Positions 21,769-32,296 of a DNA stretch of 64,000 nucleotides are shown here, piece after piece; positions within the stretch are counted from its first letter, which is position 1, and the number at the start of each line of letters is the position of its first letter. The DNA is from Timema cristinae (lineage: Eukaryota; Arthropoda; Insecta; Phasmatodea; Timematidae). Position numbers and translations under genes: made by a program. The notes below the pieces were generated by a model, which did no database searches, was not told where the DNA came from, and saw nothing but the letters and a program-made list of their open reading frames with translations. Where the stretch lies: NCBI GenBank assembly GCA_039000515.1, contig JBCFYV010000288.1:1-64000 (forward strand). The letters are read 5' to 3'.

Positions 21769-22642
21769 CTGTTTGGTCTGCATTAATTACGAAATTGCGG
21801 TCGAAATTGGGTATCAGGTGACGAGTTTGGATTCTGAAGTCTTCGGCGACAGCCAACGTTTCTTCTATCGTTGTGGTTTCTCGTTCTATTACGAATTTGG
21901 TAATTTTTCGTTGGCGTATTCTATGCGTCCTTTTAAATTTCGCAACCCACGGCTCGGAGGCTTTGAAGTCGAAGTCTTTAAATTGACTTGCAGCAGCTAA
22001 AGCCCACTGCTGCAAGTTGCGGGTAGTGACTTGCTGGTGGTTTTCCCGTGTTTCTGTGAAGCGATCGTATATCCAAGAATCAACGACCGCATATTTGTCA
22101 AACAGTGTTCCACCCTTCTTGATGTGCTGTTCCCATTTTGCCAAATCCTGTTAACGTTTTAAGCGATGGCACCCTTTGCTCTGCAGACTTTTGAGGCTCC
22201 AGCCTGGGTGAGCTTTGGCTATGTTAACAGCTTTTATTTTATAGTCCAGTGAAATATATTCATTTGACCTTTTTGTTTTTTTCTCTTCCGGTTTGTAATC
22301 TTCGTCGTCAGAAGTATCGTCACGTGGAATTTCTTGATAAGCATTTTCCTCGTCGATTTCATCAAACTTAATCAATTCATGGTCCGTTATAAACTTCTTC
22401 TCATATTGTGTTTGTATCGTAAATTCATAAATGTCTTCTGCCAGCAGCATTGCTTCATCACTAATTTGCCCTGAAGATTGTGCTGCCATGAGATTATTTC
22501 GCTCAAGGAGGTACTGGTAATACAGAAAGGCATCTTTCATGCGTAATTTTGTAGATTCACTACACAGACTATATTCTTTAACGTCTTCTTCTTCTTGTAC
22601 CGTAGAAGGGCCAGGCATATAAACTGATTCGATATTCGACAT
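21769..22642 (-). pseudogene. pogo-like transposase, exon 1 (DNA-binding domains)
   Basis: ATG at 22642. Residues 1-125 are acidic and low complexity. Residues about 130-163 (YISLDYKIKAVNIAKAHPGW, SLKSLQSKG) fit a psq-type helix-turn-helix. An in-frame TAA at 22151-22153 interrupts it. Residues about 168-262 (WEQHIKKGGTLFDKYAVVDS, LQQWALAAASQFKDF, SEPWVAKFKRTHRIRQRKIT) are the CENP-B-like DNA-binding domain. The exon ends with VINADQTG, the first catalytic aspartate, at a CAG|GTATTA donor at 21769/21768. Same frame throughout apart from the stop. Confidence 0.82.
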
Positions 22643-23053
22643 TGAAATTCTTTTTCATACACTAATGTTTATAAATACGTCTTACTGATCGAAGAGCTCA
22701 CAAGCGAATGCTAGTTTGTACAACCGTCCGTTTCACGACACGTCCTCTTCCCCCTCTGGCCGTATACGGCTAGAAATCCCCCCCCCCCCCCCGCCCTAGA
22801 GGGGGGAAGGATTCACAAAAATCTTTTGTGGAATAGCAGCTGCGTCGCGTAGGTACTTGATTCTAGGATATGGTCGGCCAACCCGAGCCACAGAAACTCA
22901 ACGGCACGAAGGGGAAAGGAGAGGTAAGCTAGGGATAAATACCTGCGTTTCTTATTGTGAGAAACTTGAAATGTCTATTAACTAGCATATAAATTTGACG
23001 AATTTTTCATGTAAGTTATGTGGGTATAGGCTTAAAAGAGTTGGAGAAAAAAA
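22643..23053. other. upstream region of pogo-like transposase
   Basis: Non-coding leader between the transposase start and the right inverted repeat. Holds CCGTATACGG (22760-22769) and a run of 15 C at 22778-22792 facing GAGGGGGG. No other frame. Confidence 0.5.
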
Positions 23054-23314
23054 TCATCAGTAGGACTCGAACCAGCGATCTACGGGATACTTGACTCGTG
23101 CGCTATCCGGGGAGCCACTAGACTTGTTGTCGATTGTCTTAACTTTAGAGTATATCCCTCGCTCGTAATGTTTCTACATTTTTCAAAATTTATTTTTTCG
23201 AAAACTTCTGGATATCTGGCCCTATGGGTTTGGGTATTTGTTATTTGGGTCTAGACCTTTCTGTACTATAAGTATTAAAAATTACAAAAATTCTTTGACC
23301 GTATATTCCCCTTG
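23054..23314 (-). repeat. right inverted repeat of pogo-like element, with tRNA-like segment
   Basis: Inverse of 15282-15566. The inner 70 bp (23054-23123, minus strand) read GTCTAGTGGCTCCCCGGATA, GCGCACGAG, a B box GGTTCGAGTCC and TACTGATG. This resembles an arginine-type tRNA gene and keeps a better B box than the left copy. The acceptor stem pairs poorly, so I call it tRNA-like, not a tRNA gene. Confidence 0.75.
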
Positions 23315-23416
23315 TGAATCTCGCCGTTTCTTGGCCGTTGCAGAAGTTGATGAAGGAGTAACAGTTGACAAATTACTGTTGTCTTGTATGCTATCCTCGT
23401 CAGGAAACATCATAGC
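23315..23416 (-). pseudogene. Harbinger A MADF gene, 5' part of last exon
   Basis: Acceptor TTTTAATTTTAG|GCTATG at 23417. Reads AMMFPDEDSIQDNSNLSTV and ATAKKRRDS, a serine/threonine linker with a basic KKRR patch that could act as a nuclear signal. Interrupted after the serine codon by the pogo-like transposon and resumes at 15281. Phase agrees with the donor of exon 1 at 24448. Confidence 0.65.
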
Positions 23417-23521
23417 CTAAAATTAAAACACCAATAGTTAATTTACATATTTGGATTATACAGTTAATTGGTACGAATCTACCCAAAACGTAAAACTAAT
23501 ATAATTTTTTTTGTTTGTTTC

Positions 23522-24241
23522 GGATGCCTCAATCTGAACAGGATTGGATTGCAGTTTCTAGAGGTTTTGAAACAAAGTGGTAATTTCCACATTGCTTAGG
23601 TGCAATGGATGTCAAATATATCAATATGTAGTCACCTATTAATAGTGGATCACAGTTCCATAATTACAAACACCATTTCAGTATAATATTACTAGCGGTA
23701 GCTGATAGTGATTATAACTTTTTGTTTGCTGATGTAGGAACACATGGACGTGAGTGATGGTGGAGTTTTTAATGATAGCATATTTTATGACAAAATATAT
23801 GGGCCTGATTCGATTTTTCCGGAAGACCTGATCGACACATTCCTCGTCTCTATGTGTTTTGTAGCAGACGGAGCTTTTGCATTGTCTAAAAGAATTATGA
23901 AACCTTTTCCTGGTACACCGGCAGCTGGCTCACAAAATAGAATTTTCAACCAACGACTTTCACGTGATCGTGTTGTGATTGAATGTGCATTTGGAATAAT
24001 GACATCTGTGTTTAGAGTGTTAAAAACCAATATGCTGCTACAACTCAATAAAGCATCTATTATAACACTCACATGCGTTATACTGCATATTATTTTTAAA
24101 AGCTTGCACTCTTGGCTTATGTACATGCCCGAGTGTGACGTAGAGAAGGTCTCAGAAGGGCAACCTTTAAGATCACTAGATCAAATACCAATAAGGACAA
24201 TAGAAAATGCTAGAGAAATACGAAATAAATTTGCAGCATAA
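23522..24241 (+). pseudogene. Harbinger A nuclease, catalytic exon (DDE_Tnp_4)
   Basis: Encodes the transposase that cuts and rejoins the element ends. Motifs: FPHCLGAMDVKYIN (first D), INSGSQFHNYKHHFSIILLA, ADSDYNFLFADVGTHGR and SDGGVF (second D), FVADGAFALSKRIMKPFPG, NRIFNQRLSRDRVVIECAFG (E) and IMTSVFRVLKTN. TAA after KW near 23578, TAG near 23630 and a frameshift near 23750 break it. It sits on the opposite strand inside the 1.03-kb intron of the MADF gene. Confidence 0.85.
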
Positions 24242-24447
24242 TTTTATTCATATTAATTTGAATAGATACCTATCATAAACAAACTGGTATGATGATTAGG
24301 TAGGTACCTATTTAATTTTCCACAACGACTAAAGAACAACATTCATTTTATCATCATATTATTTTATTAATTTCGTAGTTATTTTGTGTATCAAAATGTT
24401 ATTAAATAAATAAAAGTAATATTATGTTTAAACAATGTTTCACTTAC

Positions 24448-24807
24448 CTCTGTGTTAATTGTAACCTTATCCGTTTTATCATAAATCGGAGCAAGAAAAC
24501 TGTCCATCAACTCATATGCGATCCAATTTGGTTTGTAAACATCGTCTGCTGATGATCCAGAATGAGCAGAATCATTAATTTTCTTTCTATACAAGCGATA
24601 TGTGCTCATCAACGATTCTCTCTTTTTTTTAAATTCCTCGATTGCTAAAATCATTCCCATATCCCTTTGAAAGGTTCTCCACGCATCATCTACTAAATTT
24701 TTATTTTTATGATATTTCCGGTTTGCGTTCCATATAACTCGATGTGCCTGGTAAAGTTCAATAAATTCTACAACTTTTTCATTTGTTCACGCGGATGAGG
24801 ATGACAT
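24448..24807 (-). pseudogene. Harbinger A MADF gene, exon 1
   Basis: ATG at 24807. The MADF (Myb/SANT-like) fold spans most of the exon: KVVEFIELYQAHRVIWN, DDAWRTFQRDMGMILAIEEF, KKKRESLMSTYRLYRKKIND, YKPNWIAYELMDSFLAPIYD. An in-frame TGA at codon 7 is the only stop. Ends ACAGAG|GTAAGTG at 24448/24447, a strong donor. MADF proteins encoded by PIF/Harbinger elements are thought to bind DNA and help the nuclease reach the nucleus. Its promoter would lie between here and the right terminal repeat at 24926. Confidence 0.75.
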
Positions 24808-24948
24808 CTTAACGCATGCACGAAATAAGTATTTATTATTAAGTAATAACGTCATAGAACATTGTTACTCCTGACGGAGATAAACGTACGCCCTCGATGC
24901 GTGTCGCAACAAGACTGAGCAAAGCGCCAACGCGTGGAGCCGCCCTAA

Positions 24949-25465
24949 GAAAGTATATGATATAATAATAATTATAAAATACATATAATCAACATTATAA
25001 AAGCAAAATTATAGCCTACTGGACTTTAAATATATCGGCACAGTTGAACACTAGGTCCAAATTTCCGGCCTATTCAATTTTGTTTTCTAGTCATGGTAAA
25101 TTCGGGGGTTGACTCCTTAATATATGTACTAAGAATGTTTTCCCCCAATTTTTTTAAAACCTTACCGCCATCAAATTTCGGGTGCATTAACTCTCAAACT
25201 ATATCTTCCTCAACCCTACTCAATTACAGTTTCTTATATATATATTATATCGTTCTTGGCTACGATTCAAGGGAGAGGTTTAGGAAATCATGTTTGAACT
25301 TGAGTTGGACCTAAAATATTAATTTTTGCTATGGGTTTGGCTTTTAATATTCCATGAACTACTGTTGGATGTGGTGTATCAGGCGTTCGATTTCAGGCAA
25401 ATTTTATTTATTTTTCCATAATAGCATCTCACCACCAGTTCGGTATATACGCATATATGTATGTA
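24949..25465. other. gene-free stretch
   Basis: Flank to the right of Harbinger A. No gene, RNA or repeat recognised. 25320-25465 adjoins an abrupt break in the neighbouring LINE. Confidence 0.45.
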
Positions 25466-28400
25466 GGTCACCTTTAAAGGCAAGAGCCAGGCGGATAGGG
25501 GCATATTTACGACACTCCACCAAAATGTGATACACACTAAGAGGAGCATCGCAAAACTCACACACTGGGGGTGGGTCCCCTCTCAATAAAAACCCATGTG
25601 TCAATTATGTGTGTCCGACGCGGAGTCTTGTCACGATGACCTCCTCTCTTTTAGACTTTCGTATAGAAGAGGGCCACCGTGACACACCGTCCCTGATGGA
25701 CCGCAGCTTGTTCTGAGCAAGGGTCGAGATCCACTGCTCGTGCCAGGTGCGTAAGACCCCAAATCGAACATGGCCCTTTAGATCTTAAAACATGACACTC
25801 AGACTCGCCTCGGGAGGCCGGCGTGCTGCCTCCTTGGCCGCCTGGTCTGCCAGTTCATTTCCTGAAAGACCGGTGTGACCAGGAATCGAGCAAAAGGCGA
25901 GACGGGTGCTTAATGAATCTTTTTTTTTTTAAATTTGTTCATGTATCATCTGCACGAGGGGATTCCAGGAGTAGAGTGGACCAACCGGTCTTGTACTACG
26001 CAATTTGGTTTCATACAATACACGGTTAGGGGGATGAAACACAGGACGGTAGGCAACATGCTCTGGCATGCAATGCAGTTTAGACACGTAAGATACCAGA
26101 AGATACGCCGCCGATAAGAAAGAGGGGGCTCACCGGCGTCGGCACAGATGCTGACGACTGGACTGGTACGAAAAGCACCGGTATCCAGTCGAATGCCAGC
26201 ATGGTGGACACAATCTAGCATCTTTAATGCCGAGGGTCTAGCTAAGCCATAAACAAAACTGCCATAATCTAGTTTAGATCTGACCAGGGCCCTATACAGG
26301 CGCATCAAGGTTTCCCTATCAGCACCCCAGGACCGACCGCTAACTACTTTGAGCAAATTCAATCCATTGATACACCTCGCTTTCAGGTCTTTGATGTGGG
26401 GGATCCAAGTTAGTTTAAAATCAAATAAAAGTCCCAGGAACCATACGCTCTCCGTTACTGGTAAAACAACGTGGATCATTAAAATATTGGGGGCTGGCTG
26501 TATTCCGAGTAATCTATGGAAGCGGACGACCGTCGTCTTGGCCGCTGAGAAGGTAAAGCCACTACGCGATGCCCACATCCATAGATTGTTGAAAGCTAAT
26601 TGTATCTGCCGTTCAGCCCTGTGGAGACTCGATGAACTGCAATAAATTGCGTAGTCACCCACGAAGAAGCATGAACAAACAGGTAAGCGCACGTTGTCTA
26701 CAATGCTATTTATCACAATAGCGAATGCGTACAGCTTAAAATACTACCCTGAGGCACCCCATTTTATGAATAAAATCATCGGATAAGGTGTTGTTTAACC
26801 TTGTCCCGAAGTGTCTATCTGATATAAAATTAGATATAAAAATAGGGAGGTTCCCCCGGAAACCCCAATTAACACGGTTTTTAAATGCCGTACCGCCAGA
26901 TGGTGTCGTAAGACTTCACCAAATCAAAGAAATCAGACAAAAGGTGTTGTTTATGGAGGAAGGCGTCACGAACTGCTGTGTAAGGGCGAACAAGGTGATC
27001 CACCGTGGTCGGTTACGACTAAAGCCTCATTGCATATCGGATAGTAGATTGTGGGATTCTAAATACCATGTAAATATTTTATTGGTCATTTTCTCTAATA
27101 TTTTGCATACCCAACTAGTTAATGCTATAGGTCTATAACTAGTTGGCTCTAATTTATACTTGCGACTTTTATGTATAGGGATAGCGGTTGCTTGCCTCCC
27201 AGTGTTGGGAACTGACGATATTCCCAAACACAATAGTAGAGGTCTAAGAGGAACGCTCGTCTGTCAGGGGGCTGATGGCGCAACATTTCGTAGTGGATAT
27301 CATCCGGGCCAGAAGCTGTGTTTCCCGCCTGGGAAAGGGCATAGGTAAGTTCCTCTTTAGTAAAGGGGAAGTTATAATCCTCTCCACGACTTTGGCCAAA
27401 ATCAATAGAAAGGCGCTCGATGTTCCGCTTATGCACCGCGAACTCGTTAGAGTAGCTCGCATAGCTAGAAATAGCGGCGAACATCGTGCCCAATACATTG
27501 ACAACCTCCACAGGGGAGGAGAAAACGAACTGTTAGACATGAGGGTAGGTATACTATTAATCGAATTTTTGCTACTACTTAATTTACAAATTTTATCCCA
27601 AAACTTAGTTGTGGGAGTGGTAATTGTAAGGGCAGAAATAAATTGTCTCCAAGAATCTCTTCTGCTTTCTCGAATAACACGGCGAGCTCGAACGCGTAGA
27701 ATCCGGAATGACTCCAGATTATGTGAAGTGGGACGTCGATGAAAGAGGCGTAGGGCCCTTCGACGATCAGGAATAGCCAACCGACATTCCTCGTTCCACC
27801 AGGGTATAGGACGGTGGCACGGATTTAGGGATGGAAGCACTCGCCGCCGCGATGACCGTCGAAGTAAAACGCCCATGTTGGGATTCACCAAATACGGCGA
27901 TCTCACGGAATTTATCACATTCAGCACGTTTTAGTACCCATTTGTGTATCCTCGCTGTACTGGGAGATTCTTGAAGGGGTAAGAGCAGAACAGGATTATG
28001 ATAACTGCCGCATAGGTCCCGAGTGAAACTCCCAAAGGAAGTGAGCAGCGATCTCGTGACTACATAAGGTTAGGTCGATGGCAGAGGATACACCATTAAT
28101 GGTAGAGATGTTTCTGGATCCCGGTGTTCATTAACACCAGGTTTCCCGAGACAAGAATATCCTCTACCATCCTCCCACGGGCGTCTGTAAAATTAGACCC
28201 CCACACCAGGTTATGCGCGTTAAAATCCCCCAAGATGATATAGGGGGCGGGAAGTTGTATAAAAAGGGCCTCTAGAGTCCTCTTAGGAACACGCTCACCC
28301 GGCGGGAGGTAGATGTAGCATATTATTACCTCTAAAGGGAGGGAGACTCTGACAGCAATCACTTGGAAATCAGATATAATATTTTTAAACTTATGGTCTA

Positions 28401-28616
28401 TATTGCTACGTCCAAGTATAGCCACACCTCCGCTAGCCCGATCAAAGAATGGCTTGTCGGTACGATATACATTGTACCCAGGAAGCATTGGGTTATCAGT
28501 TGGTTGGAAGTGGGTCTCCTGCAAGCACAAGATAGGGGATGCAGAGAAAAAATTAGTTATTTAATATCCTTTACACGAGTATAGAAACCCCTACAATTCC
28601 ATTGTAGTAGCGACAT
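25466..28616 (-). pseudogene. LINE ORF2 (copy 4)
   Basis: Starts at ATG 28616. Endonuclease pieces: CLQETHFQPTDNPMLPGY, ASGGVAILGRSN, ILGDFNAHNLVWGS. Reverse-transcriptase pieces: ASGPDDIHYEMLR, SYRPIALTSWVCKILEK, then FVGDYAIYCSS, in which the catalytic FVDD reads FVGD, a lost metal-binding aspartate. The RNase H catalytic region is deleted at 25979, leaving only the C-terminal CEFCDAPLSVYHILVEC. Frameshifted repeatedly. It cannot produce an active enzyme. Confidence 0.85.
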
Positions 28617-28679
28617 ACTATATTAATATAAAATTTAGTTATCCTCGCAATACATGTCACTATCCTTTAAGAATAAAAA

Positions 28680-30050
28680 TTGGTTAAGGACCTTTTTAGG
28701 TCCTCTTGCCTTTCCCAGTCTCTCCTGGACCTCCCGCTTCAGGAGACTTCGGCTTAATTTTGGGGGACTGGGTCGTCGCTTCATTGCGCGAAGAGTTTGT
28801 TAAGTCCCTCGGCGCTTTGTTAGCATTAATTTTACCAGCAGTCACTCGCTGGTCCTTCTTCAAGGCACAAGTGGGTTTCGACTTGGCAGCCTCATGTGTT
28901 CCGCCGCCCAATCCTACCATCTGGAGACCCAGGAGGTGGAGTGGGCGAACCAACAATGGCTGCACGTGGCTTAGCACCACGAGAAGAGCTTGGGGGCGAT
29001 CCCAGAGTAGGGCTCGGGTGATTACCCGAGGGGGTCTTGTCAGGATTTCCCGAGTTGGGCTTGGGGGGATTTCCTGAGGAGGGCTCGGGGTAGTTTCCCG
29101 AGGGTGTCTCTTCGGGGGTACGGGTGGTGGAGGCAACTTCCGTGAGGGTGTCTCCACTTTTAATATTTCTGGCATCATCATAGTTGGTGCTGATTGTTTT
29201 TGTGTGTCTCGAATAGAGACGAGTGGTACAGGTCGTGTAGGCGTCTTTTCAATATTAACTGCGCAATGAAAGTTAGAGCAATTTATATTTTGGCTGACAA
29301 TTTTAATGTAGGAAGTCTGAAACACCGGAGCTCTCAGCGAAGTATACTCTTTGCGTGCCTGGGCATAAGGGATCTTCTTATCTGTTTGGATCTCCAGGAC
29401 TTTTTTCTCTACTTTCCATTTCGAACATAACCAAGACCAGGCAGAATGCTGAGCCTTACAATTAATGCAGAATTCAAGAGACTCGCATGGTTGATCGTGA
29501 GCCTCCTTTTCACAATCTGCACAGGTTGGCTTACCACGGCATCGTAGCTTCGTATGCCCAAATTCCTGGCACTGAAAACAGCGCCGAGGGTTGGGAACAT
29601 ACGGCGGACCCTGAGCACATGTAAGCCAGCTCGGACTTCTTTTGGTAGGGAAAGAGTGGCAAATTTTGGAATATATCTATCAGTGTTCTTCCTTAAATCG
29701 TTACTTTTGGTGGTGATCCTATATACTTCGGTGACATGTTGAGGGAAAGCTCCTCACAGATGTCCTCAATGCTTACGCAGTCGAGGTCATAACAAGTGAC
29801 CACTCCAGTGCAAACATTGAGGAACCTGTGTGGTTCCACACATTCACCTTTAAATGATTCGAGGGCTCAACGTTATGGTATTTATTGCCATTATTTTCAC
29901 TTTCTGAAGATCATTTTCAGTCTGGATCATTATTGTGCCATCACGCAGTTTTCTAATTGAAACCCCAGACTCGGCCGCTCCACTTATCACTCTTTCGAGG
30001 ACAAATAGGCTGACACGCATGAGGTTCTCATTTTCGTCTATTCGAGACAT
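28680..30050 (-). pseudogene. LINE ORF1 (copy 4)
   Basis: Starts at ATG 30050 (MSRIDENENLMRVSLFVLER, then VSIRKLRDGTIMIQTEN), giving the N-terminal region missing from copy 3. Zinc-knuckle region near 29.4-29.6 kb is readable only in pieces: in one frame NLGIRSYDAVVSQ overlies the knuckle codons shifted by one. The proline-rich region is present at about 28.9-29.2 kb (PSRKLPPPPVPPKRHPRETT). Several frameshifts. Confidence 0.75.
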
Positions 30051-30090
30051 TTCCAAGGAAGCGGGGCAGGGGCCTCACCACTTCCTGGAT

Positions 30091-31058
30091 TTTTGAAGTT
30101 ATACTTCTTTAGGCGCGTTATGAAAAAATGATGAGTGAAATTTTAAGATGCGCGCGCATCACTGTAAAACAAAAGTAACAGGTTGAAGCTAAACCGCTCA
30201 TTAAGTCTCGAGAAAAAAAAGCTACCAACAAAATAGAAATAGAATTTCTGTTAGTCGCGCATGTTGGTACGCTCGTTGCCTCTGATCACTGTTTTCATAT
30301 ATATAATATTTATCCACATGTTTCTAGTTTCTACATTCACAACACGTGTTTTAGTTTCATACAAGTGCGAATTATATATGTGCTAATAAATTATATTCAG
30401 TAGTGATTTAAATTGAATATTTGATTAATATTATTTACTATTCGTAAATATTAGTGAAAAAAATTGTGCTTATAGACTTTTTCAAGTGCTCCAATATAAT
30501 TGAGGTTAGCTATAAGTATATATTATTTATTGATATAAATTAAAATATTATTATTTAACATTAATAATTTAATAATATTTAGTATTAATTTTGTTAAATA
30601 TTTATTATTGGTTATTTAATATTTACAAAATAAAGAAATAAAATTAATAAAACAATTAATAAAAAATTTGTGATAAAAAATTAAATCTAACATCAAATTA
30701 AAATATTAATTTTTAATATTTATTATTAAATTGAATAAATAATAAATATTTATAAAAATAAATGAACAAATTTAATGAAAACTTTTTGATAAAAATGAAA
30801 AGTGAATATTAAATTAAGAAAATAATAAATATTTAAAAAATGATAAACTTAAATTCAATTTTTGAATTTATTATTAAATTTATTCATTTACTTTTAAAAT
30901 ATTAAATAATCAATAATAAATATTTAAAATTAAGAATCTTATAATATTTAGTACAAATTATGTCATATATATTTATTATTTTCTAAATTTTATTATTTAA
31001 TAATTATATATATTATTAATTTTCAATTTTAAATATTTATTATTAATTTCTAATATCC
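30091..31058. other. gene-free AT-rich island with TTTATTATT repeats
   Basis: 30147-30160 is the palindrome GATGCGCGCGCATC. From about 30470 to 31058 the sequence is almost pure A/T, with many variants of AATATTTATTATTAATTT in both orientations, a degenerate satellite-like array. GAAGTTATACTTCTTT at 30095-30110 is the inverse of AAAGAAGTATAACTTC at 38609-38624. Confidence 0.6.
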
Positions 31059-32296
31059 CCTGCGGGACGGGGTTAGAATAGTCCCGCAGTAACCTCTGCT
31101 TGTCGTAAGAGGCGACCAAAAGGGGAGGCTTCTGTGCAGGACGTATCTCGTGCAGGACAAACATATCCTATATCTTTCCTTTCGCATCATTTTCTTCTTT
31201 CTTCACTTTCCCCCCTTTTTTTCACTCTTCTCCCTTCGCTTTATCTATCCTTACCTTTTTCTTCCCTTCTCCCTGCGTTCATCCTGCACAGAGGCCTTTG
31301 GCCTTTCCGTTGACGACCTTGGCTATTAACCGGCTCTTCTCTGTTTATTATTGGATACCACTGCGTTGAGCTCCTGAATGAAAGTGCGCCGGTTGCAATA
31401 CTTAGTAGAAGGGCCTTAGGGATGACAAACCGGGTACCCTACTTTGAGAAAAGATCGGTTGCGTTCATGAGGGCCCGGACGTAAAATTGGCACTTTCCTA
31501 CACCACTTGCTGCGGTGACCTCTGTCTCGGCGATGCTCTATGCGAAGGTTGTCATGTCTAGCGAATATAGGGCCTCTCGTCGGGACAGTTAACAGAGCCA
31601 TATGTGGTATTACCAATTTGGGTCACCCTGGGTCTACGATCCGAGTATTGTGTAGGTTGTCCCCAATCATGGCATGGCCGACAACATTGTCGCCGCTGGC
31701 ATCGTACTGCCAAACACTGCTTCAACTCACTGCCCGGCCCCTCGCAGGGTCGAAATATAGATAAGAGGCTGGAAACGGGTAAGGCCGTACCACATGGCGG
31801 TACGGCATTATGAAAACACTTTTTAATGGGGGTTTCAGGGAACCTTCCAATTTTTATATCTAATTTTATGTCGGATAAACACTTCCGGGTAAGGTTGATT
31901 AACACCTTATCCGATGATTTTATTCAAGAAAATGGGGTGCCTCAGGGTAGTATTCTGAGCTGTACGTTGTTCGCTATCGCAATAAATAGCATTGTTGACA
32001 ATGTGCGCATGCCTGTACGGTCATGCCTATTTGTGGATGACTACGCAATTTATTGCAGTTCGTCAAGTTTCCACAGGGCTGAACGGCAGATACATATCTA
32101 TGTCAACAATCTTGGATCGTGGGCATCGCGTAATGGCTTTCGCTTCTCTGCAGCCAACACGACGGTTGTCCACTTTCATAGAACACGCGGAATACAGCCA
32201 GCCCCCAGTATTTTAATGAACCATGTTGTTTTACCAGTCTCAGAAAGCGTAAGGTTTCTGGGACTTTTATATGATTTTAAATTAACTTGGATCCCC
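31059..32296 (+). mobile_element. I-clade LINE, internally deleted copy (copy 5), 5' half of a composite
   Basis: Begins CCTGCGGGACGGGGTTAGAA, the element 5' end, and keeps about 725 bp of 5' UTR. Near 31786 it jumps straight into the reverse transcriptase (TGGCGGTACGGCATTATG), reads through MGVSGNLPIFISNFMSD, NGVPQGSILSC and FVDDYAIY, and stops at TTAACTTGGATCCCCC, where copy 6 begins with its own 5' end. No tail and no separate target duplication lie between them. Confidence 0.85.

Larger units (their letters stand above)
15282..23314. mobile_element. pogo-like DNA transposon with long inverted repeats, split by a LINE
   Basis: Begins CAAGGGGAATATACGGTCAA and ends with its inverse, flanked by TGA at 15279-15281 and 23315-23317. 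The inverted repeats are about 245-285 bp and very similar. Between them lies a two-exon minus-strand transposase with a psq-type helix-turn-helix, a CENP-B-like domain and a DDE_1 catalytic domain. Net length without the LINE is about 2.96 kb. Pogo relatives usually duplicate TA, so a 3-bp TGA target is unusual. The element sits inside a MADF exon of Harbinger A. Confidence 0.75.
13849..24945. mobile_element. PIF/Harbinger element A, disrupted by nested insertions
   Basis: Terminal inverted repeats TGCCGGCGCCACACGTTGGC (13849-13868) and, read inward from the right end, GGGCGGCTCCACGCGTTGGC (24926-24945) match at 16 of 20 positions. TAA flanks both ends (13846-13848 and 24946-24948), the three-base target duplication typical of PIF/Harbinger. 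Inside are a plus-strand DDE nuclease gene and a minus-strand MADF gene whose exons alternate. The element is swollen to 11.1 kb by a pogo-like transposon (15282-23314); without it about 3.06 kb remain, close to element B. Stops and frameshifts in both genes mean it is not autonomous. Confidence 0.85.
25466..30090 (-). mobile_element. I-clade LINE (copy 4), 3' end missing, RNase H core deleted
   Basis: Minus-strand copy from just upstream of ORF1 (about 30090, homology to the last bases of the copy 6 5' UTR) to the C-terminal CCHC of ORF2 (25466). The 3' UTR and tail are absent, unusual for a LINE insertion and implying later loss. A deletion at about 25979 removes roughly 420 bp relative to copy 3. 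Many frameshifts. No target duplication can be assigned because one end is gone. Confidence 0.88.

Noticed and set aside
23054..23123. Possible functional tRNA-Arg gene
   Set aside because: Poor acceptor pairing, and a related sequence sits in the opposite inverted repeat; kept as tRNA-like only.
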